DNA of 64,000 nucleotides from Branchipolynoe longqiensis (Eukaryota; Annelida; Polychaeta; Phyllodocida; Polynoidae). This document shows positions 55,171-64,000 of this stretch, one piece after another; positions within the stretch are counted from its first letter, which is position 1, and the number at the start of each line of letters is the position of its first letter. A program made the position numbers and the translations under genes. The notes under the pieces are model-generated. The model did not search any database. It saw only the letters and a program-made list of their open reading frames with translations, and was not told where the DNA came from. The stretch spans positions 30,213,178-30,277,177 of the forward strand of contig CM059197.1 in assembly GCA_030323885.1 (NCBI GenBank), in the 5' to 3' direction.

Positions 55171-55593
55171 AGTCCCAGTCACACTATGGCTTGCGACCAC
55201 TTTGCATAAAGAATCCAGTCCCCAGCGACATCCATGCAACCAAAGCAATGGTCGTCATTTTGGTCGCAAAAAGGTTTCTAGTGCAGTAACTGCAATCTAC
55301 TTGCAACCAAAATGGTTGCAAGGAGGGGGGTGACCACTGGGGACCATTTTGCGACCAACAATTTTGTTGTGGTGTTGTGTAGTGGTGGCAAGCAAATACA
55401 GTAAAACCTCTCTAACCGACCACCTCCACAGAGCGACCACTCCCCTATATCGATCGCTTTATTTGGGTCCCAACAATACAATTGCAAAGATATTCCAACT
55501 CCCTAAACTGACCACCTCCCTAAATGGAGCACTTAAAGTCGGTCCCATGGTCGGTTGATTTAGAGAGGTTTTACGGTAGTGTAACTGGGGTAT
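55171..55593. mobile_element. MITE-E8, carrying MITE-D
   Basis: Left end agtcccagtcacactatgg after TAA. The right end, found only beyond the inserted MITE-D, is tagtgtaactggggtat. The interior iterates ttgcgacca and ggtcgcaa words. Confidence 0.75.
55399..55576. mobile_element. MITE-D, copy 4, nested in MITE-E8
   Basis: cagtaaaacctctctaaccg to gatttagagaggttttacgg with TA at 55397-55398 and 55577-55578. The least diverged MITE-D copy by eye. Confidence 0.92.
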
Positions 55594-55774
55594 TAGCAAA
55601 TTACTTTGAGAGCCAAAAAACGATATTCTAAATAAGTAAATCTTTAGAATATAAGCTAAAACAAAGCAATGTTTGTCGGGCTGCCCAATACAGACGGTCC
55701 ATTTGCAGGTCAGCAGTATGCGGGTGGTAATAGGTCGCAGACAGCGCAGGTCAACTGAATACAATTTACCATGA

Positions 55775-55860
55775 TGGTTGGCTGTTTTACGCCTTGGCAA
55801 CATTGAAGGTAATATCAGGACGAGTACCGACTTATGAGTGCGCACTCATGGCAACTTTAA
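55775..55860 (-). mobile_element. SINE-1, 3' fragment
   Basis: ggttggctgttttacgcctt to actcatggcaactttaa, ending at the MITE-H piece. Confidence 0.75.
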
Positions 55861-55861
55861 T

Positions 55862-55934
55862 TCAGGGATGAAATTGGTCTTCGGGAAAAAAAGCGGAAAA
55901 GCAGATATTCTCACATATGTTTAGCATTGTCCGG
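55862..55934 (+). mobile_element. MITE-H, left fragment
   Basis: tcagggatgaaattggtctt to attgtccgggtatcgg. It is fused to a SINE-1 head at a shared atcggtag, suggesting a microhomology junction. Confidence 0.75.
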
Positions 55935-56263
55935 GTATCGGTAGAGTGCGGGCTTCCCGTGCAGAAGGTTTCCCATGCGGAATGTTGGGAGTTTCATTTC
56001 CGGTCAAGTCAAACCAATGACTTACAAAATTGATACTTGTCACTTCCTAGCCTGGCGCGCAGCATTATTAGAATAGGGCAAGGATTGGTTAGTTCAGTGT
56101 CACGATAATGTTACTGAATGGGATATCAGGTCATGGTTCTGGCAGCCTGGTCTCCCAGTGGGGCAGCACTATAAAGTCATCGTGAGTGCTGACTGTCACA
56201 TGTCGGTGCCCATCATGATAGGACCTTAGATGTTGGCAGGACGTGAAACACCAACAAACAAAC
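55935..56263 (+). mobile_element. SINE-1, nearly full length
   Basis: Starts inside the head (tagagtgcgggcttcccgtg, part duplicated), then linker, core, body and tail aacaccaacaaacaaaca. Confidence 0.86.
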
Positions 56264-56600
56264 ATTAAAACCCATATGAAAACCACCTGCTGATGGGAGA
56301 TTCTACCGGCATTGCCTTACCTGATGGTTTTGTGTATCAGCCAAATTGTTGATCGCTATAATCTACTTTACGGAAACCAAACATCGAAAGGCCAGTATAC
56401 TAAACCGTGAATGACGATCTATTCATTTTTGGGTAATAGATCCATTGGGGTTTTACATCCCTACAACATCTGAAATCATATAACCGAAGGTCCAGAATTA
56501 TAATGGTGCACACTCTTAGTACCTTTATGTTGCTGTCCCACTGAAATATCATATGGGCAACACCAGGATGTGATATCCCATTGAGTCGAACTATCCTGAT

Positions 56601-57087
56601 CAGGGATGAAAGTGGTCTCTGGGCAAAAAAACGGAAATGCTGATATTCTCCCATAGGCTTAGCATTGTCAGGGAATCGCTGAAAATTCCTGGAAGTCAGG
56701 TTTCATACATATTGGTATACGTAGATAGTGCTACGCCGTTTGAAGCACGTATTAGTAGTATACGTTGCTAGTGCTGTGGCGTTTGCATCACATATCGGTA
56801 TACGCTGATAGTGCTGCGCCATTAGAAGCATGTATTAGTAGTATACGCTGATAGTGCTGCGCCATGAAGGCATTATTAGTATACACTGCTAGTGCTGCGG
56901 CGTTTGCACCACATATTATTATACGCTGATGGTGCTGCAGCTTGAAACAACATATCGATTGGTTGGTGGAGTTTTACATCCTGGCAACAGCTAATGTCAT
57001 ATCAGGACAGGCGCAACTTATTAGTATTCACTTATAGCTACAGGAAAAATCCCGGAAATCCGCAAAATCGCGGATCTTTCATCCCTG
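56601..57087 (+). mobile_element. MITE-H, complete, 6 bp target duplication
   Basis: cagggatgaaag and ctttcatccctg ends. cctgat at 56595-56600 and 57088-57093. The interior has about six tatacgctgatagtgctg units and a nested SINE-1 tail. Confidence 0.92.
56957..57010 (-). mobile_element. SINE-1 tail nested in MITE-H
   Basis: ttggttggtggagttttaca to catatcaggacagg. caacatat before and caacttat after suggest a target duplication with one mismatch. Confidence 0.8.
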
Positions 57088-57239
57088 CCTGATAATCCTA
57101 GTAATGCCAAGTGACGGGCATAGTGGTGACAATCATGGCAGGTTTCTGATGACAACCATCAGTCTATTGCTAAGCCATCAAACAACCCCCATATAAGAGA
57201 GTGGGAAATTGCTTCTCTTTTTTCTGTCAGGCAAATTAG

Positions 57240-57462
57240 TAACATTGTTGTTCAACATCAAAGGTCATACCAGGACAGGTGTCGACTTGTGACACTACAC
57301 GCTCATAATGACTTTATAATGCTGCCCTAGTGGGAGACCGGGGAATGACCCGATATCCCACTCAGTTACATTAATCTGATATTGAGCAAACCAGTCCTTG
57401 CTCTATCCTAGTAATGCCAACGTGCCAGGGTCGGAAGCGACAAGTATCAATTTTGTAAGTCA
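57240..57462 (-). mobile_element. SINE-1, head missing
   Basis: acattgttgttcaacatcaa to gtatcaattttgtaagtcat, joined directly to MITE-A. Confidence 0.78.
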
Positions 57463-57784
57463 TCTAGATTTGATTCTACATATCTAACTTTGATACCGGT
57501 GAACTTAGTTAAAAGCCTTCGTTACCACAAAGAAGGGAATAATATGTCAATTAAATAACCTGTAATTGTAGAACCCTATAGTGTCAAGAGTTTTGACGTG
57601 CTTGCCCCAATTATTTTAGCATGTTTACTCTTCAAATATCTCAAAAAGTTAGCCATTTAAAATAAAAGTTACTTCAAACTAAAGTAAGGTAGATTAGAAC
57701 GATCAACCTAATATATACATATATATATATATGTATCTCAGAAGAATGACAGAAACCCAAAACCATCAGACTATGCAACTTTGA
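57463..57784 (+). mobile_element. MITE-A, left end missing
   Basis: ctagatttgattctacatat to ccatcagactatgcaacttt, with a small (TA)n expansion near 57718. Confidence 0.82.
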
Positions 57785-57826
57785 CTAAAGTTTCTAAACC
57801 CATCACACACACACCATGAACATGAT

Positions 57827-58167
57827 TTTGTTTGTTTGTTGTTGTTTTACGTCCTAGCAACACCTAAGGTCATATCAGGACGGGTACTGACTTGTGACAG
57901 TGTGCACTCATGGCCACTTTATAGTGCTGCCACACTGGAAGACCAGGCCACCAGCACCATGAGCTGATATTCCACTCAGTCACATTATACTGACATTGAG
58001 CCAACCAGTCCTTGCCCTAACCGAAGAATGCCGAACGCCATGCTAGGAAGCCCCAAGTATCCATTTTTATTCCTTGGTTTGACTCGACCAGGGTTCCAAC
58101 CCACGACCCCACGACCTACCAACACGGGAGACGGACGCGCTAACTCATTCGGCCATCCCGTCTGGTT
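57827..58167 (-). mobile_element. SINE-1, full length, 13 bp target duplication
   Basis: ccatgaacatgat flanks it exactly at 57814-57826 and 58168-58180. Tail (GTTT)n, complete body, and head ending catcccgtctgg. Confidence 0.94.
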
Positions 58168-58180
58168 CCATGAACATGAT

Positions 58181-59114
58181 GAAGTAAAGCAGGTAGGACA
58201 CACCAAGCCAACATTGACGTGGATCGTGTCTACCTGGAGCCTACTTTAGTCTCGGCTCGCCCCAGGCCTGTGTTCCCGGGGGTATTGCTTAACAGCATTA
58301 CAGCTGCAAATCGGCTCGACAGGCCCCCACCCTCCTCATGCCCACTTCACTTGCCAATATGGCCCGACCTTTGCCAATATGGCCCGACCAAACAATCGAT
58401 AGACAAAGGTTCTCCCTAAACAGACATTACAAGCCGCAAACCGATAAAGAAAAAATATTAACAAATTAAAGATTGCAGTGCCTGAACATAGTCTATGAAC
58501 CATTTCAACACTGGGTATTGTTAGTACGACACACTGCATATTGTTAGTACGACAGGGAGCAGGTGCTCGCCCCGGCTGACCTGGTGTGCATGTGCTGAGG
58601 GGTGTGTGGGTGTGGGTGTGGGTGTGGTGCTGTGTGGTGTGTGTGGGGGGACGGGTTGTTAATTTAAACCACGTTGCCGCTACACACTGCACAAGTTAGT
58701 TACAGCCATAAGCCACCGGGAAGGGATTCTCTAAGCCTAATGGTTGAAACGGAAAAGTCCCATATTTTCGATGTAACTCGGTGTCATGAGTTTTTTTTTG
58801 TTTTTTTTACTATATATATTTTATTCAGCGAATAATGTCTTTTGTAAGCGCCAGAGCACTGGTCTTCCGGCCGTTCATTACAATTTGTTGGTACATAAAT
58901 GACAATATTAGTTGCAATAATAACCACATGAAAAACTTGTTCGATAATAGAAGCATAATATAAATTGACCATTCATTGTAATAGTAACTGTATACAATTC
59001 CAGTTCAACATATGTATTATGCACTTGGTGAGCATGCATCAATAAATGTTCAAGATGAATCTAGAATTGTCTTTAAACACTTCTTTCTTCCTTTGCTTTC
59101 GCATAACTGAAATT
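58181..59114. other. No gene recognised
   Basis: Contains a duplicated gccaatatggcccgacc (58352-58388), a (GTGTGG)n patch near 58600-58650 and T-runs near 58792-58810. Frames of up to 118 codons have no recognisable domain. Confidence 0.4.
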
Positions 59115-59168
59115 GTTGTTGGTTGTTGTTTTACATTCTAGGAACATCTAAGATCATATCAGGACGAC
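59115..59168 (-). mobile_element. SINE-1, 3' tail fragment
   Basis: ttgttggttgttgttttaca to agatcatatcaggacga. Confidence 0.75.
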
Positions 59169-59349
59169 GTAAATTAGTTTCTTTAGAAGCACCCTCATTA
59201 TCATTTACTCCATCATACCTATTGCAGTCTCCTAATGTTAAGCCTTCTGACTGCCTCCCACCCTTCCCCCCCCCCCTCTTCCACTCTATTCTTCCCACTC
59301 CCCCATCACGCTCACCTGCTAAGCACCTCCCAGCCCACCCCTCTCTCCC

Positions 59350-60110
59350 ACCGGATGCGGTGGCCTAATCGGTAGAGCGCAGGCTTCCCGTACGGAAGGT
59401 AGGGAGTTGGAATCCCAGCCGAGTCAAACCAATGAGTTATAAAATTGATATTTGTCGCTACCTAGCCAGGCGCTCGGTATTAATAGGATAGTGTCAGGAT
59501 AATGTAACTGTCAGATATCGGTCATGGTGCCGGTGTTGCGGATTCCGAGGGACACCAGTTTGCCAGGGACACTTCCATTCAAATGCATTGTCAACGGGCG
59601 TGAGCAAATCTTCATACAGAAAAAATCAAATATCTCTAAAATTACACCACCTAGAAACAAATCGCTTCATACACATATAGAAAACATCTTTACCATTAAG
59701 ATTATATTAAATTGATACGGTTAGGGTTCTTGATTTCTATTAATTTTGAATAAAACTAATGTTTTTCACTGCGCGTACCGTCCAACTCAAGGCATTGTCA
59801 ATGGCCGTGAGCAATCTTCATACAGAAAATACAGGAAACCACGACACCACCTAGAAACAAATCGTTTGGTACACATATAGAAAACATCTTTACCAAAAAC
59901 ATTATATTAAATTTATAAGGTTAGTGACGATGCTGTTCGATTTTGACGCATGCGCAGAAGCAATATGTCCCTGGCAAACTGGTGTCCCTGGGAAACCGCA
60001 ACACTGGCAGCCTGGTCTCCCAGTGGGGCGGCACAAGGCCTATAAAGTCACCCGTCCTCATATGACCTCGGATGTTGCAAGGATGTAAAACTCCAACAAT
60101 CAACCAACCC
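59350..60110 (+). mobile_element. SINE-1, split by MITE-K
   Basis: Head ggatgcggtggcctaatcgg, linker, core and body to gtcatggtgccg (59532). The body resumes with tggcagcctggtctcccagt at 60005 and ends gtaaaactccaacaatcaac. Confidence 0.87.
59535..60002. mobile_element. MITE-K, copy 2, nested in SINE-1
   Basis: Inverted ends of 37 bp with 2 mismatches, starting gttgcgg and containing agggacaccagtttgcc. The interior is two tandem units shared with 5764-6268. The SINE-1 consensus gives the empty site, although the duplication length is unclear. The small coding frames are not supported. Confidence 0.88.
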
Positions 60111-60125
60111 AGCCTCCTTTCACCT

Positions 60126-60355
60126 GCGCTGCGCTGCGCTGCGCTGCGCTGCGCTGCGCTGCGCTGCGCTGCGCTGCGCTGCGCTGCGCTGCCCTGCCCT
60201 GCCCTGCCCTGCCCTGCCCTGCCCTGCCCTGCCCTGCCCTGCCCTGCCCTGCCCTGCCCTGCCCTGCCCTGCCCTGCCCTGCCCTGCCCTGCCCTGCCCT
60301 GCCCTGCCCTGCCCTGCCCTGCCCTGCCCTGCCCTGCCCTGCCCTGCCCTGCCCT
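60126..60355 (+). repeat. (GCGCT)13 then (GCCCT)33 pentanucleotide array
   Basis: Thirteen GCGCT units switch abruptly to thirty-three GCCCT units with no mixed zone. The 90-168 codon frames on both strands are artefacts. Confidence 0.97.
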
Positions 60356-60609
60356 GCCACCGTCCAGTCCACTCATACTCAACCTCCCCACCCCTAACTG
60401 CGCCCCGCCCTGTCCGTGGCAGGTAGTTGATTATTTAAATGAGCTCATTGAAGGCAGCCTCCTGGCGGTGCAGTGCAGCATTACTTGTCCAAGTCGATCC
60501 AATATTGACACGCCTGAGTGCCCAGCGGCAACCCTGCGGACAGGGCGAGGAGTGGGCAGAGAAGTTACTCCAAGATAGCACAGCCACAAATCTTCACCTA
60601 AAACCAGCA

Positions 60610-60906
60610 GCAGAGGAGCCAAGTCTCCCGATTTGGCGGGAGATCTCCGTAAAATATAGCAAAATAACCCCCGATTTCCCGCTTTTATTTGGTAATTTCC
60701 CGTCAAAGAATCATTTTCGCTTGTTTGTTTTTTTTTAAAACAAAAATGTATGATTATTTTTCGTCCAAAATCACTGGAATGCACCATATTGAATCACTTT
60801 TTTCAATATGCACCATCCCCCCTTCGGCCATGCTATTTCTCCCTATTTACAATTTGTATATTAGGGAGATCTCACTACTCACTCTTTATCTACCTGGCGC
60901 CTCTGC
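60610..60906. mobile_element. Repeat L, copy 2
   Basis: 297 bp with imperfect inverted ends gcagaggagccaagt and gcagaggcgccaggt. Contains ggcgggagatct and tagggagatctcactactca. The 118-codon frame over it is not supported. Confidence 0.65.
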
Positions 60907-61214
60907 AGCAGTGCCTACTCCACACTAACAATGCCGGCCTACTAACCAGAAATGAGAATGGGAATTGGAGGGAGAACCCCCCCCCCCCCCCGCCATCCCA
61001 CCCCATTCCAACAAAATAACATTTATTCTGTCTCACCAGCCAATCTTTCATGGGCCATGACGCTCTATGGACAGAAAAGAGCTTTTTTAATATTGGGTAT
61101 TACAGAGGTGCGTGTGAGTAGTGTGACTAGGGAGATCTCCCTATTAGTAATACACACATTGTAAATAGATAAATATATATATATATATATAGCATGGTTG
61201 AAGCATTCAGCCCA
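60907..61214. other. Poly-C run and a repeat-L fragment
   Basis: C run at about 60969-60982. gtgtgactagggagatctcc near 61117-61145 echoes repeat L in reverse. (TA)n at 61170-61190. Confidence 0.5.
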
Positions 61215-61306
61215 GTGAGGTAGCACATGAAGTCGCTATATTCACTGTCACAAGTCGATACCCATCCTGATATGACCTTAGATGTTGCTAGGGTGTAAAC
61301 AACAAA
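61215..61306 (+). mobile_element. SINE-1, 3' end
   Basis: actgtcacaagtcgataccc to gtaaacaacaaacatacag. Its right flank (catatataccaatacaac) recurs after the next SINE-1, so this segment is duplicated. Confidence 0.8.
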
Positions 61307-61338
61307 CATACAGAACATGTCTTCACATATATACCAAT

Positions 61339-61645
61339 ACAACTGCGACCGGGCGCGGTGGCCGAATCGGTAGAGCACAGGCCTCGGGTGCGAATTCGGT
61401 TCCCTGGCCAGTCAAACTAATGACTTAAAAATTGATACTTGTCGCTTCCTAGCCTGGTGTTCGGCATTATAAGAACTGGTTAGCTCGGTGTCAGGATAAT
61501 GTGACTGAGTGGGATATCGGGTCATGGTGCCGACGGCCTGATTTCCCAGTGGGGCAGCACTATAAACTCATCATGAGTGCACACTGTTACAAGTCGATAC
61601 CCATCCTGATATGACCTTAGATGTTGCTAGGTTGTAAAACAAACA
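61339..61645 (+). mobile_element. SINE-1, full length
   Basis: Head gggcgcggtggccgaatcgg with a small deletion, linker, core, body and tail gtaaaacaaacatacag. Confidence 0.88.
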
Positions 61646-61968
61646 TACAGATCAGAGATCAGACATCACCGTATATATACCAATACAGCTAGCTGCTCGT
61701 GCGTAACCTTTTCAGCGGTTAGTCTATTCTTACCCTCACGTTCGAGGGGAACATGGTTAGGTTACAGAGCGTTCCCAGTGTCAGCTAGAAACACCCCCCC
61801 CCCCGCCCCCGCCCCCGACCCCACGTTGCCCGCCCAGCCTCGGGTTAGTGCGGTGACCAGAGAGTAGATGCCCGTTGTTGTGGGTTGCCGCGTTGTTTAT
61901 GCTAGCGTCTCATCCGGGCCCTTCTGACAGGGAGAAGACGCGCCAGAACGAGGTTCCTAAGTCCACCC
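61646..61968. other. No gene recognised
   Basis: The left 45 bp duplicate the flank of the preceding SINE fragment. A C/G-rich run at 61793-61815. Otherwise unassigned. Confidence 0.4.
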
Positions 61969-62352
61969 TAGATAAAAGATTCACCCAGTAGGGCTGAATC
62001 ACAGCGTACTCTAAATACTATCGAAAATAAATTGCTTTAGTATGGAGCAGGAAGTGGAATTCTTGGTTCCAGTATCTAATGGCTATTTATATCGGCACAA
62101 AGTTGGTGAAATGGGAGAGAATGCAAAACAACAAGATGGCAACCACAGAATGCTGTCGATTAAACTACATGTTTTATTATATTTTTTAACTCATAAGTGG
62201 CGTGTAAATGTGAAGACGTATATGAAGAATATATTTTGCTTCTTAAATTAAGAATTGATGTGCTCATTTCATTTACCCAGCCTTTCGCCACTTTTTCTAA
62301 TGTTTTTTTTTTCACCCCTACTGTCAAGTATGGGGGGTGAATCTTTTATCTA
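61969..62352. mobile_element. Element M, 384 bp, perfect 18 bp inverted repeats, 9 bp flank
   Basis: tagataaaagattcaccc at both ends in inverse orientation. agtccaccc (61960-61968) and agtccatcc (62353-62361) form a 9 bp duplication with one mismatch, a length seen for Mutator-type elements. A 69-codon frame inside (62042-62251) has no recognisable domain. Confidence 0.8.
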
Positions 62353-62559
62353 AGTCCATCCCTGAGTACTGAGAAGCAGGCCTAACCAGTTCATCCAGTT
62401 TACAATTTGCTGTACTGAATTCACGGAAACCTTAAATTAAAACTTCGATAATTAATTGTTTACTCTTTTAAGTCTTATTGTTGTTAGTATTTGTTGTTTA
62501 TTTAAATTAGTGAATACGATGACAGAATCCATCATTTGGGGAACTTTGCCTCTAATTGA

Positions 62560-62825
62560 CTTGGCGGGGTGGTGGAATCAGAGCACTGGCTGCCTTTTAC
62601 TGAAGGTCAGGGGATCAATCCCCGGCCGAGTCAAACCAAACACTTACAAAGCTGATACTTGTCACTACCATGTGTGGCACTTAGCATTACCAGGATATGG
62701 CAAGGAACGGTTTGCTGAGAATAACCAGTGAGATATTGGGTCATGGTGCCAGTAGCATGGTATCTCAAGCCTGTACCAATCCTAATATGATCTATCTGAT
62801 GATAGGATGCGGAACCCCAATAAAA
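62560..62825 (+). mobile_element. SINE-1, diverged copy
   Basis: ggggtggtggaatcagagca, ggggatcaatccccggccga with gtcaaacc, cttgtcactaccatg and tgggtcatggtgccagt in order. It resembles the old copies at 3548 and 11875. Confidence 0.65.
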
Positions 62826-62905
62826 ATAGGTAATGCACGTCACCATGTATAACCCAACATACATGTTTCACCATGCAGGGCACAGTTACATGCCACAGAC
62901 TTTAA

Positions 62906-63646
62906 AGGCCCAGTCACACCGTACCGGACTGGGGAACCGGACGAGAACCGGACACTGTCCGGTTGTGTACAGCGATGTCCGGTACATGTCCGGTACCCAT
63001 CCGGCGGTGTCCGGTACAAGTTTTGAACATGCACAAAACTTATACCGGACACCACCAGACTGACATGTCCGGTTGGTGTCCGGTTTTGTCCGGTTCATGT
63101 CCGGTACCCATCCATACGTGTCCGGTACCCATCCGTTGGTGTCCGGTACCAATCCGTTGGTGTCTGGTTTGTTTCCGGAATTGTCCGGTGGCGAGAACGT
63201 CAATAAAATATATATATATACTGTAGTAGTCGGCACTGACCTAACCACATAGACAGGTAGGTGTGGGTAGTGTTTTGATATCAGGGAGCCTAGGTGGTGT
63301 AATTGTTAGCACACTGGCCGGGAATGCAAAGAGATGTGGGTTCGAGTCCCATTCTATGCGCAATATTTCCCATTTTCATCACCCCCATGACAATACCAAG
63401 AAAATCCAAAAAATACAGTCTGGTACGTGTCCGGTTGATGGACGGTCCATCTGGTTCTCGTCCGGTACATGTACGGTACATGTATGGTACATGTACGGTA
63501 CTTGTCTGGTTGTCTGGTGGCAATTGACCCAATTACGCTCCATTTCGATACATTTCGATACATTTTGTGTACCGGAGAGCACCGGACTAGACAATTCTTT
63601 GTCCGGTGGTGTCCAGTACTCAGTCCGGTAAAGTGTGACAGGCACT
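62906..63646. mobile_element. MITE-E4 with central hairpin, TAA/TTAA flanks
   Basis: Ends aggcccagtcacaccgtacc and, inverted, agtgcctgtcacactttacc, matching through ccggactg. TAA at 62903-62905 and 63647-63649. tccggt is iterated across the interior. The hairpin 63018-63041 has arms AAGTTTTG and CAAAACTT. A SINE-3 lies inside. The 62-122 codon frames reading repeated Pro/Val/Arg are not genes. Confidence 0.86.
63245..63410 (+). mobile_element. SINE-3 nested in MITE-E4
   Basis: acatagacaggtaggtgtgg, gggagcctaggtggtgtaat, gggttcgagtcccat and tatttcccattttcatcacc match the other SINE-3 copies. Confidence 0.78.
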
Positions 63647-63662
63647 TAAGCCTCTAAGTGTA

Positions 63663-63990
63663 TGAGGTGCCATTAGCATATAGCATCCGATTTTGGTAGA
63701 TCATCGGTTTCGAACCCATGGGTTCGGACCCTGGTCGAGTCAAACCAATGACTTCAAAATGTATACTTGTCACTTCCTAACCAGGCGCTCGGCATTATTA
63801 GGATAGGGCAAGGACTGGTTGGCTAAGGATAATGTCACTGAGTGGGATATCAGGTCATGGTGATGGCAGCCTGGTCTCCCAGTGGGGCAGCACTCTAAAG
63901 TCCCCATGACTGTGCACTGTCAGCAGTCGGTACCCATCCTGATATGACCTTAGATGTTGCCAGGACGTAAAACTCCAACAGCCAGCCAAC
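63663..63990 (+). mobile_element. SINE-1, full length
   Basis: Decayed head with ggttcggaccctggtcgag, linker, core, body with a small deletion and 3' end gttgccaggacgtaaaactc. Confidence 0.87.
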
Positions 63991-64000
63991 AGCATACAGC

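Larger units (their letters stand above)
56445..57160 (-). mobile_element. SINE-1, diverged, split by MITE-H
   Basis: Left part ggggttttacatccctacaa to gtcgaactatcctgat (to 56600); right part ataatcctagtaatgccaag and tagtggtgacaatca (from 57088). MITE-H sits between. Confidence 0.75.

Noticed and set aside
59718..59726. Telomere-like ggttaggg
   Set aside because: A single occurrence within the MITE-K interior, not tandem.
59921..60391. 156-codon minus frame and 168-codon plus frame
   Set aside because: Pentanucleotide repeat and MITE-K/SINE sequence read through.

Overview
This window looks like metazoan nuclear DNA from an invertebrate. It is packed with short interspersed and inverted-repeat transposons, simple repeats and minisatellites, and I recognise no intact protein-coding gene, rRNA or genuine tRNA gene. 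tRNA-derived SINEs with Leu/Ser-type heads, decayed non-LTR elements and a short LTR with a tRNA-Leu primer-binding site fit a marine invertebrate. A lophotrochozoan is my best guess; lancelet, hemichordate or echinoderm cannot be excluded. All alignments were done by eye, so boundaries are good to a few bases where target-site duplications (TSDs) are given and to about 10-20 bases elsewhere.

Family names used here are my own. SINE-1 is a roughly 340-370 bp tRNA-derived SINE with over 40 pieces on both strands, several with 12-14 bp TSDs. SINE-1m shares its head and core but has a different 3' tail. SINE-2 and SINE-3 are other tRNA-related repeats. MITE-A is a 355 bp TTAA-bounded element. MITE-B, C, F, H, K, L, M, N, O and I are other inverted-repeat elements. 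MITE-D is pogo-like (TA target). MITE-E1 to E8 are eight elements whose ends carry a GTCACAC-like word (GTACACAC in E6, GTTTACAC in E1), several flanked by TAA.

Layout: 0-5 kb holds MITE-A, SINE-1, MITE-B and SINE-2. 5.7-7.7 kb holds MITE-K, poly-G tracts and two SINEs. 9-12.5 kb has an internally expanded MITE-A, a 21-bp minisatellite, MITE-N and a second complete MITE-A. 13-17 kb has a pogo-like MITE, a minisatellite split by MITE-F, and a fold-back region inside a MITE-A. 17-20 kb has mosaic SINEs and a CpG-rich promoter-like block. 20-24 kb is a CACACTCCTACC array broken by MITE-B (itself carrying MITE-C) and by the 1.8 kb element J. 24-26.7 kb is simple repeat. 26.7-32.7 kb has MITE-E1/E2 and several tandem arrays, one of which has captured a SINE tail. 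33-38 kb has tandem arrays and a 5'-truncated LINE. 39-50 kb is a dense nest of SINEs, E-type MITEs, a LINE end and an LTR. 50-55 kb is satellite-like. 55-64 kb has deep nesting, including SINE in MITE-H in SINE and MITE-K in SINE.

No pathway or operon is evident. The biology here is transposon dynamics: modular SINEs that exchange 3' tails, several sets of non-autonomous DNA elements that insert into each other in a datable order, and repeat expansion of transposon pieces.
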